A stretch of 64,000 nt of DNA, taken from contig NZ_JADBEM010000001.1 in the NCBI RefSeq assembly GCF_014873875.1, positions 2,108,001 to 2,172,000 on the forward strand. The letters run 5' to 3'. Made by a program: the position numbers and the translations under genes. Source of the stretch: Actinopolymorpha pittospori (lineage in GTDB: Bacteria; Actinomycetota; Actinomycetes; Propionibacteriales; Actinopolymorphaceae). The number at the start of each line of letters is the position of its first letter. Positions within the stretch are counted from its first letter, which is position 1. This document shows positions 45,127 through 54,897 of this stretch, in pieces. The notes below the pieces were generated by a model, which did no database searches, was not told the origin of the DNA, and saw only the letters and a list, made by a program, of their open reading frames with translations.

Positions 45127-45200
45127 TGGAGCGGGTGACGGGAATCGAACCCGCACTGTCAGCTTGGGAAGCTGATGTTCTGCCATTGAACTACACCCGC
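45127..45200 (-). tRNA. tRNA-Gly (anticodon CCC)
   Basis: 74 nt including an encoded CCA. The acceptor stem GCGGGTG/CACCCGC is perfect. The D-arm is GTTCAATGGCAGAAC, the anticodon stem TCAGC/GCTGA encloses the loop TTCCCAA (anticodon CCC), the variable region is CAGTG and the T-arm has the loop TTCGATTC. It is intact and functional-looking. Its 3' end is the site of the partial copies to the left. A tRNA-Gly gene next to dcd is also found in mycobacteria. Confidence 0.96.
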
Positions 45201-45322
45201 ACCCTCGCCCGGAGGCGACGAGTCGCCGCCCGAAGACGACGAGCGCCCAGAATACTACCCAACCCCGGCGCGGCACCTACGGCATGTCGTACGAGGCAAT
45301 CCGGGTTCGGTAAGTTGCCAAC

Positions 45323-45898
45323 GTGCTCCTCTCCGACCGTGACATCCGCATCGAGCTCGACAAGGGCCGAGTCGTCCTCGACCCCTTCGAGCCGGCGTTC
45401 GTTCAGCCATCCAGCATCGACGTACGCATGGACCGGTACTTCCGGGTCTTCGAGAACCACCGCTACCCGCACATCGACCCGGCGGAGGAGCAGCCCGATC
45501 TGACCCGTTTGGTGGAAGTCGAGAAGGGTGACGCGTTCATCCTTCATCCGGGAGAGTTCGTCCTGGCCTCGACGTACGAAGTGATCACGCTGCCCGACGA
45601 CATCGCGGCCCGGCTGGAGGGCAAGTCGAGCCTCGGCCGCCTGGGCCTGCTCACCCACTCCACCGCCGGCTGGATCGACCCGGGCTTCTCCGGGCACGTG
45701 ACGCTCGAACTCTCCAATGTCGCGACCCTGCCGATCAAGCTCTGGCCGGGGATGAAGATCGGCCAGATGTGCTTCTTCCGGCTGAGTTCGCCCGCGGAGC
45801 GCCCGTACGGCTCGGCGGAGTACGGCTCCCGCTACCAGGACCAGCGGGGCCCCACGCCGTCCCGTTCGTACCGAAACTTCCACCGCGCCGACGTCTAG
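45323..45898 (+). CDS. dcd: dCTP deaminase (probably dUMP-forming)
   Basis: A 191-residue nucleotide-pool enzyme. It shows [17 protein letters not shown], the active-site block [20 protein letters not shown] followed by [17 protein letters not shown], and the C-terminal [20 protein letters not shown] that closes over the nucleotide. It closely follows the Mycobacterium tuberculosis enzyme as I recall it, which converts dCTP straight to dUMP; the dUMP-forming assignment here is by that resemblance. GTG start. Confidence 0.95.
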   Translation: MLLSDRDIRIELDKGRVVLDPFEPAFVQPSSIDVRMDRYFRVFENHRYPHIDPAEEQPDLTRLVEVEKGDAFILHPGEFVLASTYEVITLPDDIAARLEGKSSLGRLGLLTHSTAGWIDPGFSGHVTLELSNVATLPIKLWPGMKIGQMCFFRLSSPAERPYGSAEYGSRYQDQRGPTPSRSYRNFHRADV

Positions 45899-46139
45899 GT
45901 CCAGCTGCACCGGCGTACCGGGACCTCGGGCCGGATCGGCTCGACGCCAGCCGGCGGTGGTCCTGAGGACCCGGGCGGAAGGCCCCGCCCGCAGGGCCCC
46001 CATCCTCTAGTCCGCGAACTCCGGATTGGCCCAGCCTGCGAGAGAGGGATCGTCCTTCGCTCCCCGCTCGGGACCGTGGTCCCGACCGCGGGCGCCGACG
46101 GGATCACCGAGGGGAGTGGTCGTACGCCGGAGGTGTGTG

Positions 46140-48197
46140 ATGCCCGGCGCCACCCGAAGCACGGCGAAGCGCACGCGTGGGGTGCGGTCGGCCAGCGCAC
46201 TGGACCGGATGCTGCCCGCACCCCGGATGGACGAGGTCGACACCGTTGACCTGACCATGTCGCCGGAGGAGGCGTGGGACGTCATCCGCCACGGCGACCT
46301 GTTCGAGAACTCGCGCCTGGCCCGCGGCCTGTCCGCGCTCCGGGCGATGCCGGACCGGATCGCGCACCGTGAGGTGGAGGGCGGACCCTCGGGTCGGATC
46401 GACGATCTCAGCTCCAGGCCGGAGGCGCCGGGTTTCCGGGTGCTCGCCGAGGACGCGCCCCGTGAGGTCGTGGTCGGTGCGATCGGCAAGGTGTGGCGGG
46501 CACGGGTCGCGTTCATTGAGGTGCCGTCGGCGTCGGCGTTCACGGACTTCGACCAGGCGGGATTCGTGAAGGCGGCGTGGGCCATCCGCCTGACCGATCT
46601 CGGCGAGGGCGTGACCAGGGTGACGCTGGAGGTACGTGCCGACGCGACGGACCCGGCGACCTGGCGAAGGTTCCGGCGGTACCTGCACCTCTTCGGTCCG
46701 GGTTCCCGGCTGTTGCGGCGACGGTTGATGGCCGGCCTGGCGCGCGGGCACGGTACGCCGGACCAGCATCCGCTGGCGCGTTCCGCGTTCAGACGCCGGT
46801 CGCGGCCGGGCGCTGTGGGCGAGGGGGGACGGCGGCCCGAGGCCGAGACGGGCGAGGCGGGGGTCGGCGAGGCTGGAGTCGCCGAGCCCGTGCAGCCTGC
46901 CAGGCGAACTGGCCCGATCGCGCGCCCGCGCCGGTCCCCCGAGGCCGCGCGTGCCGTTCCGGGAGACGACCTGCTTCCCGACGCCACCACCCAGGTGACC
47001 CAGGAGGTGACCATCCAGGCCCGGCCGGAGACGATCTGGCCCTGGTTGGTCCAGATGGGAAGCGGCCGGGCGGGGTTCTACAGCCTCGACTCCGTCGACA
47101 ACGCCGGCCGGCGCAGCGCCCGCGAACTGCGCCCGGAGTTCCAGGACCTGCGCCGCGGCGACATCATCTCCGCGGCCCCGGCCGGTCGGGGTGGCTTCGA
47201 GGTGCTCGACATCCAGCCCGACCGCTCCCTCGTCCTCGGGAACCTGGTCGACCGGATGAGCGGCACGCAGATCCCGTTCTCCGACGAACGCCCATCGCGC
47301 TTCTGGCAGACGACCTGGGTGTTCCTGCTGGAGCCGGAGGAGGCGGGCACCCGGCTGACCGTGCGCTCCCGGGCGAGCTTCTCCGAGGGGGGCCGGCTGC
47401 ACGCGGGCTGGAGGCTTCCGGTGCAGCGAGGGCTCCAGAACGTCCAGCTTCGCCATCTCGCGGCTCGCGCCGAGGGGCGACTCAGGCGGGACGACTGGCG
47501 CGACGTTGTGGCCGGGGTCGGTGGTGCCGCGTTGATGGCGGCCGCCGTGGCGACGCCGTTCCTGCGCGGGCGGCGGAGTACCTGGGGCCTCGACGATCCG
47601 GTCGAGGCGGAACGGGCGTATCCCGGAGACGGGCTCGTGCCCGAACCTCGTTGGGGCTACACCCACGCGATCGAGGTCGACGCGCCGGTGGAGGCGGTGT
47701 GGCCCTGGGTCGAGCAGGTCGGGGCGGACCGGGCCGGCTTCTACAGCTACCAGTGGCTGGAGAACCTCGCCGGTGCCCAGGTCCGCAACGCCGAGACGGT
47801 TCATCCGGAGTGGTCGGCGGCCGAAGGCGCCGAGGTTCTCGTCCATCCGCGGGTCGTGCCGCTGCGCATCGTCGAGGTCGCTCCCGGTAGGTCGTTCGTG
47901 GCGTACGTCGACGACGAGAAGGCCAGGGACCAGGGGCAGCCGTGGGCGCGGGCCAGCTGGCACCTCGCGGTCGAGCCGATCGACGCCCACCACACGAGGT
48001 TCCTCAGCCGGTACCGCACCGACTTCTCCGCGGACCTGCGGACCCGGCTCGAGTTCGGCCCGGTGCTGGGTGAACCGGTCAGCTTCGTCATGGACCGGCA
48101 GATGCTGCAGGGAGTGAAGGAGCGCGCCGAGGAGCGCGGAGTGGGACTCAGCGTCCCCTGCCCCCGGCGTGGCGGAGCGTCCTCGGACCCGACCTAG
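46140..48197 (+). CDS. Three-domain SRPBCC protein
   Basis: A 685-residue protein starting MPGATRSTAKRTRGVRSAS (GGAGG six bases upstream). It appears to hold three START/SRPBCC-like domains: one near residues 30-200, one near 280-430 (VTIQARPETIWPWLVQMGSG) and one near 500-670 (IEVDAPVEAVWPWVEQVGAD). The last two are clear internal duplicates with a shared RAGFYS. A charged low-complexity linker follows the first, and a hydrophobic stretch VVAGVGGAALMAAAVATPFL precedes the third. Ligand unknown. Confidence 0.82.
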   Translation: MPGATRSTAKRTRGVRSASALDRMLPAPRMDEVDTVDLTMSPEEAWDVIRHGDLFENSRLARGLSALRAMPDRIAHREVEGGPSGRIDDLSSRPEAPGFRVLAEDAPREVVVGAIGKVWRARVAFIEVPSASAFTDFDQAGFVKAAWAIRLTDLGEGVTRVTLEVRADATDPATWRRFRRYLHLFGPGSRLLRRRLMAGLARGHGTPDQHPLARSAFRRRSRPGAVGEGGRRPEAETGEAGVGEAGVAEPVQPARRTGPIARPRRSPEAARAVPGDDLLPDATTQVTQEVTIQARPETIWPWLVQMGSGRAGFYSLDSVDNAGRRSARELRPEFQDLRRGDIISAAPAGRGGFEVLDIQPDRSLVLGNLVDRMSGTQIPFSDERPSRFWQTTWVFLLEPEEAGTRLTVRSRASFSEGGRLHAGWRLPVQRGLQNVQLRHLAARAEGRLRRDDWRDVVAGVGGAALMAAAVATPFLRGRRSTWGLDDPVEAERAYPGDGLVPEPRWGYTHAIEVDAPVEAVWPWVEQVGADRAGFYSYQWLENLAGAQVRNAETVHPEWSAAEGAEVLVHPRVVPLRIVEVAPGRSFVAYVDDEKARDQGQPWARASWHLAVEPIDAHHTRFLSRYRTDFSADLRTRLEFGPVLGEPVSFVMDRQMLQGVKERAEERGVGLSVPCPRRGGASSDPT

Positions 48198-48239
48198 CCC
48201 GCGCTCCCGCCGCCACCGGGGTGGTCAGCACCGACATTG

Positions 48240-49106
48240 GTGCGAGAGAGTGGCTCGGTGTTCCAGCCTGAGACCGCAGACTTCCGGGCGCCACTGCTGG
48301 GCCGCGCCGAGGCGCCGCACCTGCACGTGATGTCCTTCAACCTCCGCAACGCCGGAGAAGGGCTGCCGGACCCGTGGCCGCGACGCAAGGCCGCGAACGC
48401 CGCGCTGCTCCGCACCGAGGCGCCGACGGTGCTCGGCACTCAGGAAGGCCTCTACCAGCAGCTTCGTGAGGTCGCCACCGCCCTGCCGGAGGGTTACGAG
48501 TGGATCGGCACCGGACGCGAGGGCGGCAGTCGCGGCGAGTTCATGGCCGTGTACTTCGACGCCACCCGGCTCGAACCACGTGAGTTCGATCACTTCTGGC
48601 TGTCCGACACCCCTGCCGTGGTGGGCTCCGCCTCCTGGGGCAACTCCGTCGTACGGATGGCGACGTGGGTGCGGTTTCGCGACCTGGCGACGGGTGCGGA
48701 GTTCGTCGTGCTCAACACCCACCTCGACCACGCGGTCGAGAAGGCTCAGCGGATGGGCGCGGAGCTGGTGGCCAGGCGGCTGGCGGAGTTCGACGCCGAC
48801 CTGCCGGTGATCGTGACCGGAGACTTCAACGTGGCGGCGGAGGCGTCCGAGCCGTATGACGCGCTGGTCGGTGGCGCTGGGCTCCTCGACACCTGGACGG
48901 CCGCCGCGGAACGACGGACACCGGCGTACGCGACCTTCCACGGGTACCAGCCCCCGGTCATCGGCGGTGACCGTATCGACTGGATCCTCGTTAGGCCAGG
49001 GGTGCGGGTGACGGCCGCGGCCGTCAACACCTTCACCCTCGATGGCCACTGGGCCTCCGACCACTGGCCCGTTCACGCGCTGGTCGAACTTTCCGGCCGG
49101 GACTAG
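48240..49106 (+). CDS. Endonuclease/exonuclease/phosphatase-family protein
   Basis: A 288-residue EEP-fold hydrolase. The metal and catalytic blocks appear in order: VMSFNLRN, LGTQEGLYQQ, VLNTHLDHAV, PVIVTGDFNVAAE, DRIDWILV and ASDHWPVHA. It probably cleaves phosphodiesters or phosphomonoesters, and sugar, lipid or nucleotide substrates are all possible. There is no signal peptide. The start is GTG 48240; TTG 48237 is adjacent. Confidence 0.9.
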   Translation: MRESGSVFQPETADFRAPLLGRAEAPHLHVMSFNLRNAGEGLPDPWPRRKAANAALLRTEAPTVLGTQEGLYQQLREVATALPEGYEWIGTGREGGSRGEFMAVYFDATRLEPREFDHFWLSDTPAVVGSASWGNSVVRMATWVRFRDLATGAEFVVLNTHLDHAVEKAQRMGAELVARRLAEFDADLPVIVTGDFNVAAEASEPYDALVGGAGLLDTWTAAAERRTPAYATFHGYQPPVIGGDRIDWILVRPGVRVTAAAVNTFTLDGHWASDHWPVHALVELSGRD

Positions 49107-49142
49107 GGCCGGGCTTGCTCGGGCTGGACCTGGGCGCTGGCG

Positions 49143-49370
49143 TCAGGCCAGGTGACGCGGGGCGGGCAGCCGGAGCGCACCTGCCCGGCGGGGCGCCGGC
49201 TCGATCCGGTCGGCGAGGCGGCGCAGCGTCCGCGCGCACACCGGTCTCGCGTTCCGGAGGAGGCGCCAGCCACGTAAGCCGGCCTCCCGGGCGAGCATGC
49301 GCTGGCGTGCGGAGGCGTACAGGTCGTCGCGGCGTTGTTCGGCGAGCTTGTGGATCAGGTAGTCGTTCAT
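49143..49370 (-). CDS. Small basic protein of the DUF4097 operon
   Basis: 75 residues: MNDYLIHKLAEQRRDDLYAS followed by ARQRMLAREAG and an Arg/Ala-rich tail. I recognise the MNDYLxHxLxxxRxxDLxxxA start as a recurrent actinobacterial short protein, but no function is known. It is the last gene of the minus-strand run 50931-49143, with GGAG upstream. Confidence 0.72.
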   Translation of the reverse strand: MNDYLIHKLAEQRRDDLYASARQRMLAREAGLRGWRLLRNARPVCARTLRRLADRIEPAPRRAGALRLPAPRHLA

Positions 49371-49506
49371 GGCGGGTAGCTCCGTTCAAAGGGGTGGGAC
49401 CCGTGGGTCTTCGGCCCGGAGGTCGAAGACCCACGAGTACGGGAGTCGCTGGTGCGGAACCCGAGCCTGCGGAGATGGCGGCCACGCTTCCGCCGGGTGG
49501 GGCGGA

Positions 49507-50343
49507 TCAGGCCCGGGTGATCGAGATGTCGCCGCTCAGGGTGCGGGCGCGGATTTCCACCGTGTCCTCGCTGTCGGCCGGTCCGTCGCTCTCCTCGAGC
49601 GCGGAACGCACGCTACCGGTGAGCGACGACACGTCGAGCCAGGCGGAAACGCCACGGGCGACGGCGATGGTGATGTCACCGGACGCGGCGTCCACGGACG
49701 CCTGCCCCCGGTGGAAGGAGCCGATCGTCATGTCGCCGGAGGCGGTCTTCACCTCGACCGAGCCGCCGGCGGAGCGCACCGTCCCGTCGCCGGAGGCGGA
49801 CTGCATCCGGACGTCGCCGTCGACCTGGCCGAGGTCGATGTCGCCGGAGGCGCTGGAGATCTGGACGCTGCCGTGGACCTCCGGCAGCGTGATGTCGCCG
49901 GAGGCGGACTCGACCTTGACGTCGCCGTCGACGACCTGACACCGGATGTCCCCGCTGGCGCTCTTGATGGACAGCGGGCCGACGTGCTCGAGTTGGACGT
50001 CCCCGGAGGCGGTGTTCAGGGAGACGGTGCCGAGGCGTCCGGTCGCCCGCAGGTCGGCCGAGGCCTTGTGGCCGTCGATGTCGGAGCCGGTCGGCAGGGC
50101 GACGCGGACGTGCACCGACCCGTCGCTTCCGCGCGGGCCGTGATCGCGGGCCTCCACGACGATGACACCGTCGTGGTGTTCGACCAGGGTCTCCTCGACC
50201 GCATCGAGGTCGGCGGACCGGTTGGGGTTGCTCGGCCGGACCTCCACCTCGGTGCTGTCCCGGTCGGACGCCTCGATGATGACGTCACCGGAGCGCAGGC
50301 GTAGCCGCAGCGTGATGGGTTCCGGGGTCGCGAAAGTAGGCAT
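49507..50343 (-). CDS. DUF4097-family beta-strand repeat protein
   Basis: A 278-residue protein predicted to form a right-handed beta-helix-like repeat. The unit xxxSASGDVxxxx recurs about seven times between residues 100 and 230 (for example SIKSASGDIRC, KVESASGDITL, RMQSASGDGTV). The N-terminal third is a separate beta domain with RLRLRSGDVIIEASDRDSTE. Function unknown; relatives often sit with small DNA-binding proteins, as here (70 bp from the RHH gene). Confidence 0.88.
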   Translation of the reverse strand: MPTFATPEPITLRLRLRSGDVIIEASDRDSTEVEVRPSNPNRSADLDAVEETLVEHHDGVIVVEARDHGPRGSDGSVHVRVALPTGSDIDGHKASADLRATGRLGTVSLNTASGDVQLEHVGPLSIKSASGDIRCQVVDGDVKVESASGDITLPEVHGSVQISSASGDIDLGQVDGDVRMQSASGDGTVRSAGGSVEVKTASGDMTIGSFHRGQASVDAASGDITIAVARGVSAWLDVSSLTGSVRSALEESDGPADSEDTVEIRARTLSGDISITRA

Positions 50344-50412
50344 GGTGGCTCCTTGGGAGGGTGTGACGTACGTGGTCGGGCGGGCGCCCGAAAGACGGTG
50401 TGGCCGGTTGGA

Positions 50413-50931
50413 TCAGCGCGCCCAGCCGGTGAGGCGCTTGCCGATCCGTGGACCCGGCCCGCTCGGCGAACGGGGCGGCCGGGGCGGGAACGACGGGCCG
50501 GCGAGCGCGGCTGCCACCGCGCGGACCAGCCAGGTGTTGACCGACACGCCCTCGCGGGCGGCGGCCTCCTCGGCCTGCGACTTCAACGACTCGGGGAGGC
50601 GCAGCGTGACGCGTGACGTGCCCTGCTCGGGGTCGGGGGGCGGAGGCGGCGGAGGAACCTCTTCGAACTCCTCCACCTCGGGAACGCTGGGCGGCGGTGT
50701 CACCACGAACTCCGGCTCGCGACCGCGGAGGCGCACGTCCACCGAGCCCGGTGCGAGCTCGCGGGTGACCTCCTCGGCCGCGGTCGAGAGAGCGTCCATG
50801 AAAGCGAGTCTGACGGCGGCGTCGAGTGCCGCCGTCAGTCGCTCCGCGGCGATCCGGGCTTCGGGCCCGGCAACCTCCGCGGCGACGGTGAGGTCGCGGC
50901 GGATGCTGTCGACGTACGGCGAAAGATCCAT
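50413..50931 (-). CDS. Ribbon-helix-helix / HicB-like regulator
   Basis: A 172-residue protein. The N-terminal half is helical (MDLSPYVDSIRRDLTVAAEV), followed by a proline-rich linker PPPPPPP and a ribbon-helix-helix DNA-binding motif SRVTLRLPESLKSQAEEAAA with REGVSVNTWLVRAVAAAL. It probably represses its own operon through the two ATGACGTCAT palindromes at its start. No toxin partner of the HicA type is present, so a toxin-antitoxin role is not supported. Confidence 0.84.
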   Translation of the reverse strand: MDLSPYVDSIRRDLTVAAEVAGPEARIAAERLTAALDAAVRLAFMDALSTAAEEVTRELAPGSVDVRLRGREPEFVVTPPPSVPEVEEFEEVPPPPPPPDPEQGTSRVTLRLPESLKSQAEEAAAREGVSVNTWLVRAVAAALAGPSFPPRPPRSPSGPGPRIGKRLTGWAR

Positions 50932-50967
50932 GACGTCATCATGACGTCATGGGTGGCGGCATGTCAA
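50929..50967 (-). promoter_or_regulatory. Promoter with twin palindromic operator, leaderless start
   Basis: On the minus strand the -35 box TTGACA (50967-50962) and an 18-bp spacer precede a weak -10 box CATGAT (50943-50938), with 6 bp to ATG 50931; transcription would begin at the ATG itself. The palindrome ATGACGTCAT occurs at 50930-50939 and 50941-50950, one 11-bp turn apart, overlapping the -10 box and the start codon. Binding by the RHH protein is inferred. Confidence 0.7.
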
Positions 50968-51001
50968 CAGGTGATGCCGGATCAATGGTGTCATCGTGGG
51001 G

Positions 51002-53242
51002 CTAGTTCGACGTCAGATCCTGTTCGGTGACGTCAGGTCGGGGTGCGAGGGTCCCGCGCCGTACGGACTCGAGCAGTAACTGGGCGACGTCGATCACCTC
51101 GACCTCCTCCCGTGCGCTGCCCTCCGCCTGCTTCTGGGTCAGCCCGTCGGACAGCATCGTCTTGCAGAACGGGCAGCCGGTCGCGATCCGCTCGGCGCCG
51201 GTGGCGACGGCCTCCTCGGTGCGGGCGAGGTTGACGCGGGTGCCGATCCGCTCCTCCATCCACATCCGGGCGCCGCCGGCGCCACAGCAGAAGGAGTCCT
51301 TGCCGCTGCGCGGCATCTCCCGGACCTCGACCCCGGGCAGGGCGCCGAGAAGCTCGCGCGGGGGCTCGTAGACCTGGTTGTGCCGGCCGAGGTAGCACGG
51401 GTCGTGGTAGGTGATCGGCTGGCCGGATCGACCGCCGCCGTTCGCTTCGGCGCCGGCCGCGCCGTCGCCCTCGGCGGGAGCGACCGGCGTCAGCCGACCC
51501 TCGCGCACCAGCCGGTTGAGCAGTTGCGTGTGATGCACCACCTCGAGCTCCAGCCCCAACTGGCGGTATTCGTTCTTGATCGTGTTGAAGCAGTGGGCGC
51601 AGGTGACGACCGCCTTGGTTGCACCGGCCTCCTTCAACGTCTCGACGTTCTGCTGGGCGAGCATCTGGTAGACGAACTCGTTGCCCGCCCGACGGGCCGG
51701 GTCGCCGCTGCACGTCTCGGTCTCGCCGAGCACGGCGAAGGAGACGCCGGCGATGTGCAGTAGTTCGGCCACCGCCCGGGTCGTCTTCTTCGCGCGGTCG
51801 TCGTAGGCGCCGGCGCAGCCGACCCAGAAGAGGTACTCGACCTCGCCGAGACTGTCCACGTCACCGCCCAGGACGGGCACCTCGAAGGCCAGGTCCCTGG
51901 CCCACTCCAGTCGCGCGGAGGGGTTCATGTTCCACGGGTTGCCCTTGTTCTCCAGGCCGCGGAAGAGCTGGTTCAGCTCGCTCGGGAACTCCGACTCGAC
52001 CAGCACCTGGTGCCGGCGTACGTCGACGATGTGGTCGACGTGCTCGATGTCAACCGGACATTGCTCGACGCAGGCGCCGCAGGTCGTGCACGACCACAGG
52101 ACGTCGGGATCGATGACGGCGCCGGGAGCGTCGCCGGTGCCCTCGACGGCGCCGACGAACGGGCGCTCGGCCTCCGCGCGCACGGTGTCGGGAAGAGCCT
52201 CCCGGGACGACTCCTCCGTCAGGAGGTAAGGGGCCTTGGCGTAGGCGTGGTCGCGCAGGCCGGTCACGAACAGCTTGGGTGACAGCGGCTTTCCGGTGTT
52301 CCACGCCGGGCACCGTGACTGGCACCGTCCACACTCGGTGCAGGTCGTGAAGTCCAGCAGGCCCTTCCAGGTGAACTCCTCGACCGCGCCGACCCCGAAG
52401 ATGTCCTCCTCGCCCGGATCCTCGAAGTCGATCGGCTCACCGCGCGAGTGCATCGGCTGCAGGGCGCCGAGCGCCGTCCCGCCCTCGGCCTCGCGCTTGA
52501 ACCAGATGTTGAAGAACGCCGTGAAGCGGTGCCAGGCCACACCCATCGTGGCGTTGAGCGCGATCACCAGGAACCACGCCATCGACACCACGATCTTCAC
52601 CGTGGCGACCGCGAGGATCGTCGTCGAGAGGGCGCCGGCGCTCATGCCGGAGAACGCCGCGGCCAGCGGATAGCTGAGGAGATGGTGCGGGCCCCACCCG
52701 GGCGTACCCACCAACGCACCCTCCAGGCCGCGGAGCAGCAGGATGCAGACGGCGATCGCCACGATCGTGAGTTCGACGTAGTAGGCCTGCCAGAACGTCG
52801 AACCGCTGAACCTGCTGAGCCGGCCGAGACGGCGCGGATGCGCGACCTGGCGGATGACCATCAAGGTGAGAATGGCCACGAGTGTGAGGAACGCGATGAC
52901 CTCGGACGCGGCTTCGTAGGGCCACCAGTGCCCGATGATCGGGAGCGCCCAGTCGGCGCCGGCATAGACCTGGCCGTAGGCGGTGACCAGGGTGAAGACG
53001 AGGAAGCCGAAGCCCACGAAGACGAACCAGTGCGCGGCTCCGACGAGCCGCCACTTCAGCAGCCTGGAGTGGCCGAGTGTCTCCCGCAGCAGGGTCCGCC
53101 AGCGCTGTGCCGGTTGGTCGGTGCGACCGATCGCCGGCTGGCCGAGGCGGACCACGTTGACCATCGAGGCCGCGGTTCGCGCGACCAGCGCGACGGCGAC
53201 CAGGGTGATCGCGGTGGAGATGATGATCGCAGCGACCCGCAT
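51002..53242 (-). CDS. Membrane-bound (Fe-S) oxidoreductase, heterodisulfide-reductase-like
   Basis: A 746-residue protein. The N-terminus has about five transmembrane segments (residues 1-255). Two 4Fe-4S ferredoxin motifs follow: [14 protein letters not shown] and [14 protein letters not shown]. Then come two CCG-type cysteine-rich domains: [13 protein letters not shown] with [11 protein letters not shown], and [11 protein letters not shown] with [11 protein letters not shown]. This is the layout of membrane Fe-S proteins of the GlpC/HdrD/DUF3483 group found in many actinomycetes. The physiological partner is unknown. GGAGG precedes ATG 53242. Confidence 0.9.
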   Translation of the reverse strand: MRVAAIIISTAITLVAVALVARTAASMVNVVRLGQPAIGRTDQPAQRWRTLLRETLGHSRLLKWRLVGAAHWFVFVGFGFLVFTLVTAYGQVYAGADWALPIIGHWWPYEAASEVIAFLTLVAILTLMVIRQVAHPRRLGRLSRFSGSTFWQAYYVELTIVAIAVCILLLRGLEGALVGTPGWGPHHLLSYPLAAAFSGMSAGALSTTILAVATVKIVVSMAWFLVIALNATMGVAWHRFTAFFNIWFKREAEGGTALGALQPMHSRGEPIDFEDPGEEDIFGVGAVEEFTWKGLLDFTTCTECGRCQSRCPAWNTGKPLSPKLFVTGLRDHAYAKAPYLLTEESSREALPDTVRAEAERPFVGAVEGTGDAPGAVIDPDVLWSCTTCGACVEQCPVDIEHVDHIVDVRRHQVLVESEFPSELNQLFRGLENKGNPWNMNPSARLEWARDLAFEVPVLGGDVDSLGEVEYLFWVGCAGAYDDRAKKTTRAVAELLHIAGVSFAVLGETETCSGDPARRAGNEFVYQMLAQQNVETLKEAGATKAVVTCAHCFNTIKNEYRQLGLELEVVHHTQLLNRLVREGRLTPVAPAEGDGAAGAEANGGGRSGQPITYHDPCYLGRHNQVYEPPRELLGALPGVEVREMPRSGKDSFCCGAGGARMWMEERIGTRVNLARTEEAVATGAERIATGCPFCKTMLSDGLTQKQAEGSAREEVEVIDVAQLLLESVRRGTLAPRPDVTEQDLTSN

Positions 53243-53718
53243 CGCGGCGCCTCCTCCGGTCTGGGTGACGACCCCCGAGCCATGGTCCGGTGGCGACCAC
53301 GAGCTTGCACCGAGCGTAGGAGGTCCGGCCGACATTCGTCGCGTTCGGTCCGGTGTTCGGTGCCCGTTGCCCGCTTCGTCACCTGCTCGTTCGCCGGCTG
53401 GCGGTGGGGTGCTCGCGCGCCCGGCCGTGGTCCCTCCGTGCGCCGGAGAACATGTGTCGCTGCGTATCGCGTCGCGTACTCCCCGTGTGACACAACGCTG
53501 CGGTGAACGGTGCCGACCGGGTGGCCGTGGGTGGCAGCGGGCGGCTGGGAGCGGTTGGGGGTAGTTTCGTTGGCTGGCCCCAGCCGTCCGCGACGTTTCG
53601 CTCGGCCACTGTCGGTCCGTCCTCGCGGCTAGGGTGTTTTCGGTACCAGGTCGTGACAAGCCGGTGTCAGGTACGGCACCAGGCGACCAGGCGTGCCCGT
53701 CGACCGAGGAGGGCCGAC
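53243..53718. other. Divergent intergenic region, 476 bp
   Basis: It separates the Fe-S oxidoreductase gene (minus) and the compatible-solute transporter operon (plus). No gene or strong hairpin was found. GAGGAGGG at 53706-53713 is the ribosome binding site of the ATPase gene. Promoters of both sides must lie here, but no consensus pair is convincing. Confidence 0.5.
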
Positions 53719-54897
53719 GTGATCGAGTTCGAGTCCGTGTCCAAGCGCTACCCCGACGGAACGCTCGCGGTGGACGAGCTGGATCTACGCGCACCCTCAG
53801 GGGAGATCACGGTGTTCGTCGGGCCGTCGGGGTGCGGCAAGACGACCTCGCTGCGCATGGTCAACCGCATGGTGGAGCCGACGTCGGGCCGCATCCTCAT
53901 CGACGGCCAGGACACCGGAGCCACCAATCCGGCCCAGCTGCGCAGGGGCATCGGCTACGTCATCCAGCACGCCGGGCTGTTTCCACACCGCACGGTCGTC
54001 GACAACGTGGCGACCGTTCCCTACCTGCTCGGGTGGAACAGAAAGAAGGCGCGCGGCCACGCTATGGAGTTGCTCGAGCGGGTCGGGCTCGACGCCCACC
54101 TCGCGAGCCGCTACCCCGCGCAACTCTCCGGCGGGCAGCAACAGCGCGTGGGCGTGGCCCGGGCGCTCGCCGCCGACCCGCCGGTGATGCTGATGGACGA
54201 ACCCTTCAGCGCCGTCGACCCTGTCGTGCGCGAAAGCCTGCAGGAGGAGTTCCTCCGGCTGCAGGATGAACTTGACAAGACGATCATTTTTGTCACCCAC
54301 GACATCGACGAGGCGGTGAAGCTGGGCGATCGGGTCGCGGTCTTTCGGGCCGGCGGTCACCTGGCCCAGTTCGCCGAGCCGAAGGACCTCCTCGAGCACC
54401 CGGCCGACGAGTTCGTCGCCGGGTTCGTCGGAAAGGACCGCGGCTACCGCGCCCTGTCGTTCACCCCGGCGGAGGGGATCGCGATCGAACCCGAACCCAC
54501 GGTCCGGCTCGGCGTCCCGATCCGGGACGCGCGCGCGGCCGCGTCCGACGGGTGGGTGCTCGTCGTCGACGACGAGCAACGCCCGCAAGGCTGGCTTGAC
54601 GCACGCGGCTCCAACCAGGACGCCGTGAGCGCCGACCACCTCAACCGCGCCGGCACCGTCGCGACGGTCACGGGTTCCCTGCGCACCGTCCTCGACGCGG
54701 CACTGTCCTCGCCCACCGGGCGCGGCGTGGTCGCCGACGCGCAGGGACGCCTCCTCGGCACCGTGCAGGCCGGCCCCGTCCTGGCGCGCGTCGACCAGGT
54801 CAACGGCCGGACGCGGGGCAACCCGGCCGCCAACTCCACCGGCGGTGGATCCGGCGCTGGGTCCGCCGAGGCCGAACGCGAAGGCGCCGGCCAGTGA
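53719..54897 (+). CDS. opuCA: Glycine betaine/choline-type ABC transporter ATPase
   Basis: A 392-residue ATPase. Walker A is GPSGCGKTT (35-43), the Q-loop is around [11 protein letters not shown], the signature is LSGGQQQR (136-143), Walker B is MLMDEP (157-162) and the switch His is in VTHDIDEA. The C-terminal third holds a CBS-like region (about 290-375) as in ProV/OpuCA osmosensing ATPases, then a Gly/Ser/Ala tail. GTG 53719 follows GAGGAGGG. It is the first gene of a four-gene operon and overlaps the next by 4 bp. The substrate is inferred from the complex type. Confidence 0.9.
   Translation: MIEFESVSKRYPDGTLAVDELDLRAPSGEITVFVGPSGCGKTTSLRMVNRMVEPTSGRILIDGQDTGATNPAQLRRGIGYVIQHAGLFPHRTVVDNVATVPYLLGWNRKKARGHAMELLERVGLDAHLASRYPAQLSGGQQQRVGVARALAADPPVMLMDEPFSAVDPVVRESLQEEFLRLQDELDKTIIFVTHDIDEAVKLGDRVAVFRAGGHLAQFAEPKDLLEHPADEFVAGFVGKDRGYRALSFTPAEGIAIEPEPTVRLGVPIRDARAAASDGWVLVVDDEQRPQGWLDARGSNQDAVSADHLNRAGTVATVTGSLRTVLDAALSSPTGRGVVADAQGRLLGTVQAGPVLARVDQVNGRTRGNPAANSTGGGSGAGSAEAEREGAGQ

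Noticed and set aside
34731..45200. A prophage at tRNA-Gly
   Set aside because: No capsid, terminase, tail, lysis or integrase gene is present.
50413..50931. HicAB toxin-antitoxin system
   Set aside because: The RHH protein has HicB-like DNA binding but no HicA-like toxin or other small toxin gene adjoins it.
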